64,000 nt of DNA from Variibacter gotjawalensis (lineage in GTDB: Bacteria; Pseudomonadota; Alphaproteobacteria; Rhizobiales; Xanthobacteraceae): contig NZ_AP014946.1 of the NCBI RefSeq assembly GCF_002355335.1, positions 4,293,501-4,357,500 on the forward strand, given 5' to 3'. Of this stretch, positions 16,266 through 25,517 are shown piece after piece. The translations under genes and the position numbers were made by a program. Under the pieces are notes generated by a model that did not search any database, was not told where the DNA came from, and saw only the letters and a program-made list of their open reading frames with translations. The first letter of the stretch is position 1. Each line of letters starts with the position of its first letter.

Positions 16266-16756
16266 GCGCGCGCGACAGCCGAAAGGCGGTGATGCGCATG
16301 CGTCACCGCAATCGCGAGTGCGTCCGCTGCGTCGTCGCTTTTCGGGTCGGCCTTCGGCAACAACACGCCAATCATTAAGCGGATCTGCTGCTTCTCGGCG
16401 TGACCCGCACCGACCACCGTCTTCTTCACGAGGTTCGGCGCGTATTCGGCGACCCGCAAACCCGCCTGCGCCGGAACGAGCAACGCGATGCCGCGCGCCT
16501 GCCCGAGCTTCAGCGTCGATTGCCCGTCGCGATTGACGAAGGTCTGCTCGACCGCGGCTTCGTCCGGCTGAAACTCCGCGACGATCTTCGCGAGGCCGCC
16601 ATGGATCATCACAAGCCGTTCGGCGAGCGAGGCCTTGTCATCGGTCAGGACGGTGCCGCAGGCAATGAAGCTGAGCCGATTGCCCGCGCAGGTCAGCACG
16701 CCCCAGCCGGTGCGGCGGAGGCCGGGATCGATGCCGAGAATACGGACTGGGTTCAT
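16244..16756 (-). CDS. ruvC: Crossover junction endodeoxyribonuclease RuvC
   Basis: Holliday junction resolvase, 170 residues. Catalytic acids are present: Asp10 ([12 protein letters not shown]), Glu70 (AAVEQTF), Asp142 and Asp145 ([10 protein letters not shown]). ATG at 16756 gives the standard length; the open frame upstream lacks family similarity. It acts with RuvAB but is separated from them by the oppositely oriented DAO gene, and from yebC by a TauE-family gene. Confidence 0.96.
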   Translation of the reverse strand: MNPVRILGIDPGLRRTGWGVLTCAGNRLSFIACGTVLTDDKASLAERLVMIHGGLAKIVAEFQPDEAAVEQTFVNRDGQSTLKLGQARGIALLVPAQAGLRVAEYAPNLVKKTVVGAGHAEKQQIRLMIGVLLPKADPKSDDAADALAIAVTHAHHRLSAVARAQALGKV

Positions 16757-16871
16757 ACGTCTCGTTGCGATTCGGTACGCGCTAGATGTCTCACGGGGCG
16801 GTGCGCTTCGCAAAGCGACCTTGACTGTGCCGCCGCATCGGCCGATGCGGGACGCCGCACTGAGGCTTACC

Positions 16872-17651
16872 GTGAACGAACTGCCGACGCTCGCGACCTT
16901 CTCGCAAATCGTTGCCGATCCGAGATTTCTACTCGGCGTCGGCATCGCGGTCCTGTCAGGCGCCGTACGCGGCTTCTCGGGTTTCGGCTCCGCTTTGATC
17001 TATGTACCGCTGATGAGCGCCGTCTATGGCCCGAAGATAGGTGCCGTAACGTTCCTGCTCGTCGATTTCGTCACCGGCCTCGCCTTTGTTGCCAGCGCGA
17101 TGCGGCAAGCAAATTGGCGCGAAGTCATCCCTATCGCGGTGTTTGCAATCGCGGCCGCGCAATTCGGCACGCTGATCCTGCAATATGCCGAGCCGACGAC
17201 GCTCCGCTGGCTGATCTCGATCACGGTCTTGGTTATCGTACCGGTGCTCGCGTCCGGCTGGCGCTACACCGGCAAACCGCATGTGTTGATCACGATCGGC
17301 GTCGGCATTCTGGCCGGCTTATTGGGTGGTGCAGTGCAGATTTCCGGCCCGCCAGTGCTGATCTATTGGCTGGGCAGTCCGCACGGCGTGAACACCGTTC
17401 GGGCCAATTTTATCGCGTACTTCTTCCTGTTCGCGATCGGCCTGGTGGTCACGTACTTCTTCCGCGGATTGCTGACCGCCAACATTTTAGCGCTCACGGT
17501 GCTCTTCGCACCGCTGCATATCTTGGCGATGTGGGGCGGCACGAAGCTCTTCCACCTCGCGACCGAGAAGACTTATCGCCGCGTAGCTTACGTGATCGTA
17601 TTGCTCGCCGGCCTCGCCGCGATGCCGATCTTCGATGCGTGGCTGAGGTGA
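16872..17651 (+). CDS. TauE/SafE family sulfite exporter-type permease
   Basis: Eight-helix inner-membrane anion exporter family. About 259 residues, almost entirely hydrophobic, with the family's two half-repeats ([20 protein letters not shown] early, [21 protein letters not shown] in the second half). Substrate may be sulfite, sulfonate or a similar anion; not determinable. The GTG at 16872 is preferred because GAGG lies six bases upstream; an ATG at 16845 is an alternative. Its 3' end is three bases from the convergent yebC stop. Confidence 0.85.
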   Translation: MNELPTLATFSQIVADPRFLLGVGIAVLSGAVRGFSGFGSALIYVPLMSAVYGPKIGAVTFLLVDFVTGLAFVASAMRQANWREVIPIAVFAIAAAQFGTLILQYAEPTTLRWLISITVLVIVPVLASGWRYTGKPHVLITIGVGILAGLLGGAVQISGPPVLIYWLGSPHGVNTVRANFIAYFFLFAIGLVVTYFFRGLLTANILALTVLFAPLHILAMWGGTKLFHLATEKTYRRVAYVIVLLAGLAAMPIFDAWLR

Positions 17652-17654
17652 CGC

Positions 17655-18401
17655 CTAGGCGCTCAGCTTCGCCATCAACGCTTCGGAAATCTCGAAATTC
17701 GCATAGACGTTCTGGACGTCGTCAGAATCGTTCAGCGTATCGACGAGCTTCAGCAATTTCTCTCCGGTCTCGTCGTCGACCGAGATCGTATTCTGCGGCT
17801 TCCACGTCAGCGCGGCTTTGCGAGGCTCGCCGAACTTCGTCTCCAGCGCTTTCGCAACACCGGCCAGGGTCTCGCTCGTCGTGAAAACTTCGTGGCCAGT
17901 TTCGCCCGAGACGACATCCTCGGCGCCGCCATCGATCGCGGCTTCGAGCATTGTGTCCGCATCCGCAACGTCCGCCGGATACTCGACGACGCCGACGCGA
18001 TCGAACATGAACGACACAGCACCGGTCTCGGCGAGGTTGCCGCCGCTCTTCGTGAAGGTCGAACGCACTTCGGAGGCCGTTCGGTTGCGATTATCGGTCA
18101 GCGCCTCGACGATGACGGCGACGCCACCCGGGCCGTAACCTTCGTAGCGGATCTCGTCGTAGTTCTCGCCGTCCGCGCCCGCCGCCTTCTTGATCGCGCG
18201 CTCGATATTGTCCTTCGGCATGCTCTCGGCGCGCGCCGCCAGCACTGCTGCGCGCAGGCGGGGGTTCATCGCCGGGTCCGGCATTCCGAGCTTCGCCGAG
18301 ACCGTGATTTCACGCGCCAGCTTGCCGAACAGCTTGGACTTGATCGCGTCCTGCCGCCCCTTGCGGTGCATGATGTTCTTGAACTGGGAATGACCCGCCA
18401 T
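17655..18401 (-). CDS. yebC: YebC/PmpR family DNA-binding transcriptional regulator
   Basis: Three-domain TACO1/YebC protein; family members act as transcription regulators or assist translation of difficult motifs. The 248 residues open with the invariant [19 protein letters not shown] and contain the acidic second domain typical of the family. It commonly precedes ruvC in alphaproteobacteria; here a TauE permease gene lies between on the other strand. Confidence 0.95.
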   Translation of the reverse strand: MAGHSQFKNIMHRKGRQDAIKSKLFGKLAREITVSAKLGMPDPAMNPRLRAAVLAARAESMPKDNIERAIKKAAGADGENYDEIRYEGYGPGGVAVIVEALTDNRNRTASEVRSTFTKSGGNLAETGAVSFMFDRVGVVEYPADVADADTMLEAAIDGGAEDVVSGETGHEVFTTSETLAGVAKALETKFGEPRKAALTWKPQNTISVDDETGEKLLKLVDTLNDSDDVQNVYANFEISEALMAKLSA

Positions 18402-18500
18402 AGCACTATGCCGTCAGAAGTTTGAGATTGGGCCGCGTTATAAGCCGAACCGGGGCCTTCGGGTCAATCCCAAGGCATATCCCAACGGTTAGTCCCAACG

Positions 18501-19322
18501 TTAATCCCAGAATGTCGGCCGTGTCTGCTCGAGCCGCCCGCCGATCCGCACTGCCGCGACCTTGGTCGCCAGGCCGGTCTTATCGTCCGTCTCGACCGCA
18601 ATGCCGCACATCGTGGCCGGCCCCATCGCGGGCTCGAAGCGCCCGGCCGGAATGCGGCGCAGGAAGCGGCCGAGCGGCTCCTCCTTCTGCATCCCGATCA
18701 CCGAGTCGAAATCGCCCGTCATGCCGACATCGCTTTGATACGCGGTGCCGCCCGGCAGCACTTGATGGTCGGCCGTCGGCACATGCGTGTGCGTGCCGAC
18801 CACCAGCGTCGCGCGCCCGTCGAGGAAATGGCCGATCGCCTGCTTCTCGCTTGTCGCCTCGGCGTGGAAGTCGACGATGATCGCATCGGCGGCTTGGCCG
18901 AGTGGACATGCCTCGATCTCGTTCTCGATGGTGCGGAAGGGATCTTCCAGCGGATCCATAAAGACGCGGCCCATCGCGTTGATCACCAGTGCGCGGCCGC
19001 CCGTTTTAGTCTCGACCAATGCAGCGCCGCGCCCCGGCGTGCCTTTCGGGAAATTGACCGGCCGCACCAACTTCGGCGCGCGGGCGATAAAGACGAGCGC
19101 CTCGCGCTGATCCCACGCGTGGTTGCCGAGCGTGACCGCGTCGGCACCTGCTTCGATGAACTCGTGATAGATCGATTCCGTTATGCCAAAGCCGCCCGCC
19201 GCGTTCTCGCCGTTGATCACGACGAGGTCGAGCTTCCACTCTTTGACGAGAGACGGCAGCTTGTCCGTCACCACGTGACGGCCGGAACGTCCCACCACAT
19301 CGCCGATAAACAGAATACGCAA
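18501..19322 (-). CDS. YmdB family metallophosphoesterase
   Basis: Calcineurin-like phosphoesterase, 273 residues; characterised homologues hydrolyse 2',3'-cyclic nucleotides. Metal-binding motifs: IGDVVGRSG (start), VVINGENAAGG, TLGNHAWD, IVDFHAEATSEK and VGTHTHVPTAD. The start is a TTG directly after the 5-formyl-THF cyclo-ligase stop, with GAGG inside the end of that gene, so the two are coupled. Confidence 0.9.
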   Translation of the reverse strand: MRILFIGDVVGRSGRHVVTDKLPSLVKEWKLDLVVINGENAAGGFGITESIYHEFIEAGADAVTLGNHAWDQREALVFIARAPKLVRPVNFPKGTPGRGAALVETKTGGRALVINAMGRVFMDPLEDPFRTIENEIEACPLGQAADAIIVDFHAEATSEKQAIGHFLDGRATLVVGTHTHVPTADHQVLPGGTAYQSDVGMTGDFDSVIGMQKEEPLGRFLRRIPAGRFEPAMGPATMCGIAVETDDKTGLATKVAAVRIGGRLEQTRPTFWD

Positions 19323-19967
19323 TTACGCCTCGCGACAGTCGATCACATCACGCTCCGTGAGCACAAAATCGAGCCGCGCGTCGTGCGGCTCGATCGGCAC
19401 AGTTTCGACCTCTTGGCAGGCGAATGCCAGCCCGATTGCGATCACGCTCTTGCGCGCGCGCAACTCATTGAGCGTCATGTCGAAATAGCCGGCGCCATAG
19501 CCGATCCGATAGCCGCGACGGTCGAAGGCCGCAAGCGGTGTCAGCACGATATCGGGGTAAACCACCTTGGAATCGAACGCCGGTTCGCGGATGCCCCATT
19601 GGCGTTTTTCCAGCGGCGCATCGAGCGACCACTCATGCATATCGAGCGGCTGGCCGCGTCCGCGGATGATCGGCAGCGCCAGCGAAGCCCCCTCCTCCGC
19701 CCCGCGCCGCATCAGCGGCAGCGGATTGATCTCGGTGCGGATCGGCATGAAACCGGAGACGCGCTGCCCGCCGACGGAAAGCGGAAAACCGCGCGCCGCG
19801 ATCACCTCGGCCGCCCGCGCGCGGTCCTCGCCGGATAGCGCATCGCGCCGCATCAGTGCTTCGGTGCGCACAACGACTTTGACCGCAGCCGGCCGCGCGG
19901 GCGTTACCAAGAATTCACTCGCTGGATCATCATGAGGTTGGATAGCATGCCGGGGGGCGCCGTCCAA
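19323..19967 (-). CDS. 5-formyltetrahydrofolate cyclo-ligase
   Basis: ATP-dependent conversion of 5-formyl-THF to 5,10-methenyl-THF. The 214-residue sequence has the ATP/folate motifs LALPIIRGRGQPL, DIVLTPLAAFDRRGYRIGYGAGYFD and a C-terminal VPIEPHDARLDFVLTE. The TTG start at 19967 is supported by GAGGG six bases upstream; another TTG lies at 19910. Only 23 bases separate this start from the divergent ParB-like gene. The 6S RNA gene often found upstream of this gene in proteobacteria is absent. Confidence 0.9.
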   Translation of the reverse strand: MDGAPRHAIQPHDDPASEFLVTPARPAAVKVVVRTEALMRRDALSGEDRARAAEVIAARGFPLSVGGQRVSGFMPIRTEINPLPLMRRGAEEGASLALPIIRGRGQPLDMHEWSLDAPLEKRQWGIREPAFDSKVVYPDIVLTPLAAFDRRGYRIGYGAGYFDMTLNELRARKSVIAIGLAFACQEVETVPIEPHDARLDFVLTERDVIDCREA

Positions 19968-19990
19968 TTTTGCCCTCAGGAGATTGCCGC

Positions 19991-20614
19991 ATGTCGCCGC
20001 GTGACCCTCTCGTCCACCCGATCCCGATCCTCGATCTCAGGCCGACGCAGATGACAGTCGGCATGCGCGAGGTGAAGGAAAAGCGCAAACGGTGGCGCGC
20101 GCAGAAATCGGAAAAGAAGCGCGCCGAGATTCTTGGCCGTCGCATGATTCCAGTCGTGCACGGTCCTGACGATCGGTACTACGTCGTCGACCATCACCAT
20201 CTTGCCCGCGCGCTGCACGAGGAAGACGTCAAGAACGTGCTCGTCACCATCATTGCGGATCTGCGCATGGTCGACCGCAGCGCTTTCTGGGGCGTGCTAG
20301 ACAACAAGCGCTGGTGTTACCCATACGATGCGAGCGGCGAGCGGCGCCCGTTCAAGGACATTCCGAAGACGATCGCGGAGCTGAAAGACGACCCATATCG
20401 CAGTCTTGCCGGCGAGCTCAGGCGCGCCGGCGGTTTTGCCAAAGACACGACGCCGTTCAGCGAATTCCTATGGGCCGATTTTCTCCGCCGCAATGTGTCG
20501 CGCAAGCTGGTGAAGGACGACTTTTCGCGCGCTTTGGAACAAGCAATAGCGGCCGCAAAGAGCCACAATGCGGTTTATTTGCCCGGCTGGTGCGGGCCTG
20601 CAGACGACAGCTAA
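19991..20614 (+). CDS. ParB-like nuclease domain protein (orphan)
   Basis: A 207-residue protein of the ParBc_2 type: a single ParB/sulfiredoxin-like domain (PIPILDLRPTQMTVGMREV, then RMIPVVHGPDDRYYVVDHHHLARAL), without the KorB helix-turn-helix of chromosomal ParB. There is no parA nearby and no parS was seen, so a segregation role is unlikely; function unknown. ATG at 19991 has AGGAG nine bases upstream. Confidence 0.85.
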   Translation: MSPRDPLVHPIPILDLRPTQMTVGMREVKEKRKRWRAQKSEKKRAEILGRRMIPVVHGPDDRYYVVDHHHLARALHEEDVKNVLVTIIADLRMVDRSAFWGVLDNKRWCYPYDASGERRPFKDIPKTIAELKDDPYRSLAGELRRAGGFAKDTTPFSEFLWADFLRRNVSRKLVKDDFSRALEQAIAAAKSHNAVYLPGWCGPADDS

Positions 20615-20634
20615 AAGGAAAGTGCGGAGCCGCG

Positions 20635-20736
20635 ATGGCCGCCAAGGCGCTCGATCCGGGAACCTACAGCGTAGGTGGGCGCCATGTGGCCAAGCCCAGG
20701 GGCGAGGTCAGGGACAGCTCCCGTTTGGATCGATAA
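20635..20736 (+). CDS. Possible 33-residue small protein downstream of ParB-like gene
   Basis: A short frame beginning 20 bases after the ParB-like stop, with GGAG five bases before the ATG. Product starts MAAKALDPGTYSVGGRHVAK and is basic. Codon use has the G/C third positions of the region but the frame is too short to judge. No homologue recognised; could be chance. Confidence 0.25.
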   Translation: MAAKALDPGTYSVGGRHVAKPRGEVRDSSRLDR

Positions 20737-20791
20737 GGCCCCGGAAATATGGTCCTTGTCGCACCTCACAGCATCCGCGACGTGAACTTAA

Positions 20792-21466
20792 TCACTTTGT
20801 ACCGCCGTTGCCAGCACGTAAGCTCAAGTCCGCGAAACAAAACCCGTCGCGTTCCGTCACGATCCCGGATTCGACCGCGAGCGCCTTCGCAAACATCGGT
20901 CCACCCGTCACGCAGGTGTGGAACTCGCCATTCTCGCCGCATGGGTCGATGCCTTCCGGCAGATCGCGGATCAATGCAGCGTCAAACGCGCGACCCGCAA
21001 AGTCTCGCGGCAGCTTCTTGAGATCGACGCAGGTTAGCCGCGCGGTCAACCCACCGGCCATCATCTCGCGCGCGAGCTGGTCGGTCGGCTCATCCCAAAG
21101 AGGAAACACCGGCGTGAGACCGAGCGGCCGCAATCGCTCCTCGCGATACGCGCGAATGTCGCGCAGAAAGAGATCGCCGAAGATCACATGCGTGACGCCT
21201 GCCGCGATCTGCGGCGCTAGTGCCGCTTCCATTGCGGCTTCGTACGCTTCATTCGGGCACGGATACGGAATGCGCACCGGGATCGGTGCGAGCCCGGCTG
21301 AGGCCAGCTGCGCCTGCCAAATCTCCTCGCGAACGCCATGCATGCTGACGCGGCGGAAAGCGTCTGTGATCGTAGTCAGCGCACCAACGATCTCGTATTG
21401 CGATCGCACGCGATGCAGCGCCCAGGCGCTGTCCTTACCGGTCGACCACGCGATGATGGCTTTCAT
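20792..21466 (-). CDS. DPH6-like adenine nucleotide alpha hydrolase (PP-loop ATPase)
   Basis: ATP_bind_4 family (diphthine-ammonia ligase-like), 224 residues. The PP-loop SxGKDS appears at residues 8-13 in [17 protein letters not shown], and the family's middle and late motifs follow: [20 protein letters not shown] and [17 protein letters not shown]. Bacteria lack diphthamide, so the amidation target must be something else. The ATG overlaps the stop of the upstream amine oxidase by four bases. Confidence 0.85.
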   Translation of the reverse strand: MKAIIAWSTGKDSAWALHRVRSQYEIVGALTTITDAFRRVSMHGVREEIWQAQLASAGLAPIPVRIPYPCPNEAYEAAMEAALAPQIAAGVTHVIFGDLFLRDIRAYREERLRPLGLTPVFPLWDEPTDQLAREMMAGGLTARLTCVDLKKLPRDFAGRAFDAALIRDLPEGIDPCGENGEFHTCVTGGPMFAKALAVESGIVTERDGFCFADLSLRAGNGGTK

Positions 21467-22794
21467 CGGCGGCGCGCGGCTCCACCAATCCGCCGCAACA
21501 CCGCATCCGCCGCGCGCTCGCCGGACTCCCACGCGCCCGCGAGGGTCCCGCATTGCGTGTCGTGCGTTGCCTCGCCCGCGAACCAGATACGGTCGCGCAC
21601 GCCCTCGCTCAGAACTTTGCGCAAGCCTTGCGCGCCCGGGATCGCGACCGACGCACCGCCGAGGATCCACGGCTCTTTCGCCCAATGGCTCGATGTCGCA
21701 CGGGCGATAGCCTTGATCGCGTCATTGCCGAATGTCTCGCCGATCCACTCGCGCGCGAAGGTCGTCAACGCACCAGGCCCGCGGCCGGCAAGCTCAGCCG
21801 CGAATTTTCCGCCAATGTCGATATAGGCAAGCGAACCTCCATCGACATTTGCCAGCATCGACGCCGCTTTTGTATCAGTCGCCTGCTCGAACACGCGCTC
21901 GTCTTTCGCGAGGCCGAGCGGATTGCCCGGCAGATCGACGACGATGCGCTCGAGCGTTCCGAGCGGCAGCTTCGTGAACGCCTCGCCGAAATTCGCCGGA
22001 AGAGCGGGCTCAAACTTGATCTTCTGCGCCGCAAGCACTGCCGTCGACGCCGTCACGATCGCAGCGCGCGCCGCGATGCCGCCGCGCGCTGTCTCGACGT
22101 AGGTGTTCTTCCACGTCGAGATGCGTGTCGCCGGTGACGACAACCGCACCGTCAGCCCCTGCGCGAGCTTAGCCAGCAAGGCACCGACGCCACCCCGCGC
22201 ATAGGCTGCATCGCCGCGTTCGGCTGATACCGCGATGTCTTGCGCAGCGATTTCAGACAAATCGCGCCCGCGCTCGAAGGCGCCGAGCATGAAGTCAACG
22301 CTCGGCCGCCATTCGGTGACGTCTTTCGGAAAGAAGCTCGCGGCGTGCACGGCGCGGCCTGCGCGACCGCCTTCTTGAATCGCGCGGCGCGTGCGCGCGA
22401 GACTCGATAGAAAAATCTCGACCTCGCCCTCACGCGCGACGCGCTTGCCGACGCGCAGATGCGTCGCCGGCGATGCACGAACAATTTCGACCTTCTGCGA
22501 TGCCGCGAGCCGCGCGATCGGATTGGCGTCCGCTCCGTACAGCACGTTCGCGCCGAGATCGGCATGTCCGCTGCCAAAATTTTGCGTGTGCGCACGGCCG
22601 CCGATGCGATCGGACGCTTCGACGATGACGACGCGTCGTCCCGCCTCAGAAAGCCGCCGCGCCGCAGCAATCCCGGCTGCACCGGCGCCAACGATCACCA
22701 CATCGAAGTCGGTTGCTTGCGCTTGCGCGAAAGCCGGCAGTGCGAGCGCCGCCGAGCCGCCTAACGCGAATGCGCGTCGATTGATTGCCGCCAT
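21463..22794 (-). CDS. Flavin monoamine oxidase family protein, Tat-type signal
   Basis: FAD-dependent amine oxidase, 443 residues. The signal [20 protein letters not shown] looks twin-arginine-like, implying periplasmic export as a folded flavoprotein. FAD-binding [17 protein letters not shown] starts near residue 35 and the C-terminal FAD motif ([23 protein letters not shown]) is intact. Substrate unknown. It overlaps the DPH6-like gene by ATGA. Confidence 0.87.
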   Translation of the reverse strand: MAAINRRAFALGGSAALALPAFAQAQATDFDVVIVGAGAAGIAAARRLSEAGRRVVIVEASDRIGGRAHTQNFGSGHADLGANVLYGADANPIARLAASQKVEIVRASPATHLRVGKRVAREGEVEIFLSSLARTRRAIQEGGRAGRAVHAASFFPKDVTEWRPSVDFMLGAFERGRDLSEIAAQDIAVSAERGDAAYARGGVGALLAKLAQGLTVRLSSPATRISTWKNTYVETARGGIAARAAIVTASTAVLAAQKIKFEPALPANFGEAFTKLPLGTLERIVVDLPGNPLGLAKDERVFEQATDTKAASMLANVDGGSLAYIDIGGKFAAELAGRGPGALTTFAREWIGETFGNDAIKAIARATSSHWAKEPWILGGASVAIPGAQGLRKVLSEGVRDRIWFAGEATHDTQCGTLAGAWESGERAADAVLRRIGGAARRR

Positions 22795-22951
22795 ACTTAA
22801 CCGAGTCTTGAAAAAGTGCCCCTGGACCAGCCTTTTGTGCCCGATAGACCGGAAGTTCAACAGTCGCGTGAACGAAACTGCAAGGAGGTTCGACCTAAAG
22901 TTTAGGACAATTCAATGGCGCGGCGAAACGCGCCTGACAGGGAAGAAATCG

Positions 22952-23788
22952 ATGGGCTGGCTGACCGATCGGCTGAGCAACATCATTGCGCGGCACCTTT
23001 CCGAACCGTACCGCGGCTACGAGCCGCTGGCTGCGAGTTCTCCCGAAGCGCTGCGCCGTCTGCTGCAGCCCGGCGACGTTCTGCTGGTCGAAGGCAACAC
23101 CCGCGTCGCCGGCGTCATCCGCTATCTCACGCAATCGATGTGGTCGCATGCCGCGCTTTACGTCGGCCCGATCGCCGGCACGCGCGACGAGAACGGCGAT
23201 CCACACGTTTTCATCGAAGCCGAGCTTAACGTCGGCGTCGCCACCGCGCCGCTATCGAAATACGCACAGTTCCACACGCGCGTTTGTCGTCCGGTCGGGT
23301 TGAGTGCGCAGGATTGCGCCGCCGTATGTTCGTATGCGCTCGCGCGACGCGGCCTCGACTATGATCTCAAGAACATCACGGACCTGATGCGGTACCTTTT
23401 GCCGCTGCCGATGCCGAAACGTTTCCGCCGCCGCATGATGGCGCTCGGCTCGGGGGATCCGACGAAAATCATTTGCTCGGCGCTGATCGCACAGGCGTTT
23501 CAGTCGGTGCGTTATCCAATCCTCGCGAAGGCGACGTCAGCGCCGACACGCAGCGCTCGCCGCGAGATTCTCGAAATCCGCCATCACTCGCTTTACGCCC
23601 CGCGCGACTTCGACATCTCGCCGTATTTCGCCGTCGTGAAGCCCACGATCGAGAGCGGCTTCGACTACAAGAAGCTACACTGGGCCGATCTTCCGCTTCC
23701 GCCCGAAGAAGAAACCGAAGACCAGCCGCTCGAGCCGGCCTACGGCGAGCCTGCCTACGCGCGCGCTCGCGCCCCTCGCAATTTCTGA
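22952..23788 (+). CDS. YiiX/YebB-like NlpC/P60 family cysteine hydrolase
   Basis: Circularly permuted NlpC/P60 papain-like fold of 278 residues. In the permuted order the His comes first (MWSHAALYVG) and the Cys later (KIICSALIAQAF). Such enzymes hydrolyse amide or thioester bonds in peptidoglycan or lipids; substrate here not known. No signal peptide is evident, so it may be cytoplasmic. A Glu/Pro-rich tail (about 245-270) follows the domain. It is divergent from the amine oxidase gene and lies 45 bases before the EI24-like gene, probably in an operon. Confidence 0.8.
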   Translation: MGWLTDRLSNIIARHLSEPYRGYEPLAASSPEALRRLLQPGDVLLVEGNTRVAGVIRYLTQSMWSHAALYVGPIAGTRDENGDPHVFIEAELNVGVATAPLSKYAQFHTRVCRPVGLSAQDCAAVCSYALARRGLDYDLKNITDLMRYLLPLPMPKRFRRRMMALGSGDPTKIICSALIAQAFQSVRYPILAKATSAPTRSARREILEIRHHSLYAPRDFDISPYFAVVKPTIESGFDYKKLHWADLPLPPEEETEDQPLEPAYGEPAYARARAPRNF

Positions 23789-23833
23789 CCGGCGCATTAC
23801 TTTCGGACGTCGTTGTTGTTCGAAGGAACCCGC

Positions 23834-24559
23834 ATGTTCACAGCCGCCGCCCGCGCGCTCCGGCAAATGGTCTCGAAGCCTTTCCGCGCGATCCTGCTGA
23901 AATCCGCCGGCATGGCGGTGCTGTTCCTCATCGTGCTAGGTGTCGCGCTGCAACGCCTCGCTGCCTGGGGCGCGGAAAGCGGCGGCGCATGGTTGCGAGC
24001 GACCTGGACGTGGTTCCCGAACTGGGCCGTGCAGACGATTGAATGGATCCTCGGCATCATCGCGGGCGTCGGCGTGTTTGCGGGCGTCGGCGTGTTTGCG
24101 GGTGTCATCTTCCTGATGCCGGCCGCGACGGCACTGGTTGCCGCAATCTTCGCCGACGACATCGCGGCTGAAGTCGAGAAGACTTACTACCCGAATGATC
24201 CGCCCGGCGCGGCTTTACCGCTCGCGCGTTCGCTGTGGGAGAGCGTGAAGGCGGCGCTGCTCTCCATCGGCGTCTATCTGCTCGCCGTGCCGTTCCTGCT
24301 CTTCGGCGGCGCCGGCGCCGTGATCTTCTTCGTCGCGACCGCATTCCTGCTCAGCCGCGAATACTTCAATCTCGCCGCCATGCGGTTCCGTCCGCCGCCA
24401 GAGGCGAAAGCGCTGCGCAAGGCCCATTCCGGCGAGGTTTGGGGCTCCGGGTTGATGATAGCGGCGCTGGTGTCGATCCCGGTGGTCAACTTTGTGACAC
24501 CGTTGTTTGCCACAGCCTTGATGGTACATATGCACAAGCGGCTCGCCGAATCACGCTGA
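23834..24559 (+). CDS. EI24 / CysZ-like integral membrane protein
   Basis: A 241-residue inner-membrane protein with five or six hydrophobic segments and the EI24-family signature around LSREYFNLAAMRF. CysZ members transport sulfate; function is inferred only from family. ATG at 23834 has GAAGGA upstream; an in-frame TTG lies at 23813. A membrane segment contains an 18-base tandem duplication (24062-24097) that repeats AGVGVF. Confidence 0.8.
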   Translation: MFTAAARALRQMVSKPFRAILLKSAGMAVLFLIVLGVALQRLAAWGAESGGAWLRATWTWFPNWAVQTIEWILGIIAGVGVFAGVGVFAGVIFLMPAATALVAAIFADDIAAEVEKTYYPNDPPGAALPLARSLWESVKAALLSIGVYLLAVPFLLFGGAGAVIFFVATAFLLSREYFNLAAMRFRPPPEAKALRKAHSGEVWGSGLMIAALVSIPVVNFVTPLFATALMVHMHKRLAESR

Positions 24560-24581
24560 GGCCGCCAACAGGCTGATCAGA

Positions 24582-25517
24582 ATGGCGATTCAAAAGCGCA
24601 GCGCACTCTGGTTGATCCTCGGACTGCAGGCTTTCGGCGCGACGACCGCGCAGGCGCAGACGACCTTCGAGAAACTCAAGAATTTGGTCGCGCCGAAGAC
24701 CGACATGGTCGCCAAGGAAGCGTTCGGTGCCGCTAAGCAGCCCGCTAATCTGCAAGCACGCGTCATCGGCTTCTATGCGCGCGGCTGCCTCGCCGGTGCA
24801 CAAGCGCTCCCCGTCAGCGGCGAGACGTGGCAGGTCATGCGCCTCTCGCGCAATCGCAACTGGGGCCACCCCAACCTCATCGAATTCCTCGAACGCTTTG
24901 CCAAGCAAGTGCCGAAGGTCTCGAACTGGAACGGCATCATGGTCGGCGATCTCGCGCAGCCGCGCGGCGGCCCGATGCTCACCGGACACGCGAGTCATCA
25001 GATCGGGCTCGATGCCGACATTTGGCTGACGCCGATGCCGAAGCGTCTGCTGTCGCGTGAAGAGCGCGAGGAAATGTCGGCCGTCACCATGCTGCGCGAA
25101 GATAAGAAAGACATTGATCCAAAAGTCTGGACCACTGGACACACGCAGGTGATCAAGGCCGCCGCGAAGGCGCCAGAGGTCGAACGAATCTTCGTCAACG
25201 CTGGAATCAAAAAAGCGCTCTGCCGCGAGGCAGGCCCGAGCGACCGCTCGTGGCTTGCGAAGGTGCGTCCATACTGGGGGCACCACTACCACTTCCATGT
25301 TCGCTTGCGCTGCCCGGCTGACAGTCCTGGCTGCGAGGGGCAAAAGCCCGTCGCCGAAGGCGAGGGCTGCGCCGACAGCGACTTCGCGTTCTGGATGAAA
25401 GACTCCGTTCTCAATCCGAAGCCAGCGCCACCAGGAACTCCGCCCGCAAAGCCGAAGCCACCCATGATGGTGTCGCAGCTACCGGCCGAATGCCGCCAGG
25501 TCGTCGTCGCACCGTAA
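24582..25517 (+). CDS. mepA: Penicillin-insensitive murein endopeptidase MepA
   Basis: LAS-family zinc endopeptidase that cuts D-alanyl-meso-DAP cross-links in peptidoglycan. The 311-residue protein has a Sec signal peptide (about 1-25), the zinc motif [15 protein letters not shown] and the second metal/catalytic site [13 protein letters not shown] Pro-rich C-terminal stretch (about 283-297) follows. It lies 22 bases after the EI24 gene and stops immediately next to the convergent GMC gene. Confidence 0.93.
   Translation: MAIQKRSALWLILGLQAFGATTAQAQTTFEKLKNLVAPKTDMVAKEAFGAAKQPANLQARVIGFYARGCLAGAQALPVSGETWQVMRLSRNRNWGHPNLIEFLERFAKQVPKVSNWNGIMVGDLAQPRGGPMLTGHASHQIGLDADIWLTPMPKRLLSREEREEMSAVTMLREDKKDIDPKVWTTGHTQVIKAAAKAPEVERIFVNAGIKKALCREAGPSDRSWLAKVRPYWGHHYHFHVRLRCPADSPGCEGQKPVAEGEGCADSDFAFWMKDSVLNPKPAPPGTPPAKPKPPMMVSQLPAECRQVVVAP

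Noticed and set aside
19968-19990. 6S RNA (ssrS) upstream of the 5-formyl-THF cyclo-ligase gene
   Set aside because: Only 23 bases lie before the divergent gene; no room for the roughly 180-base RNA.
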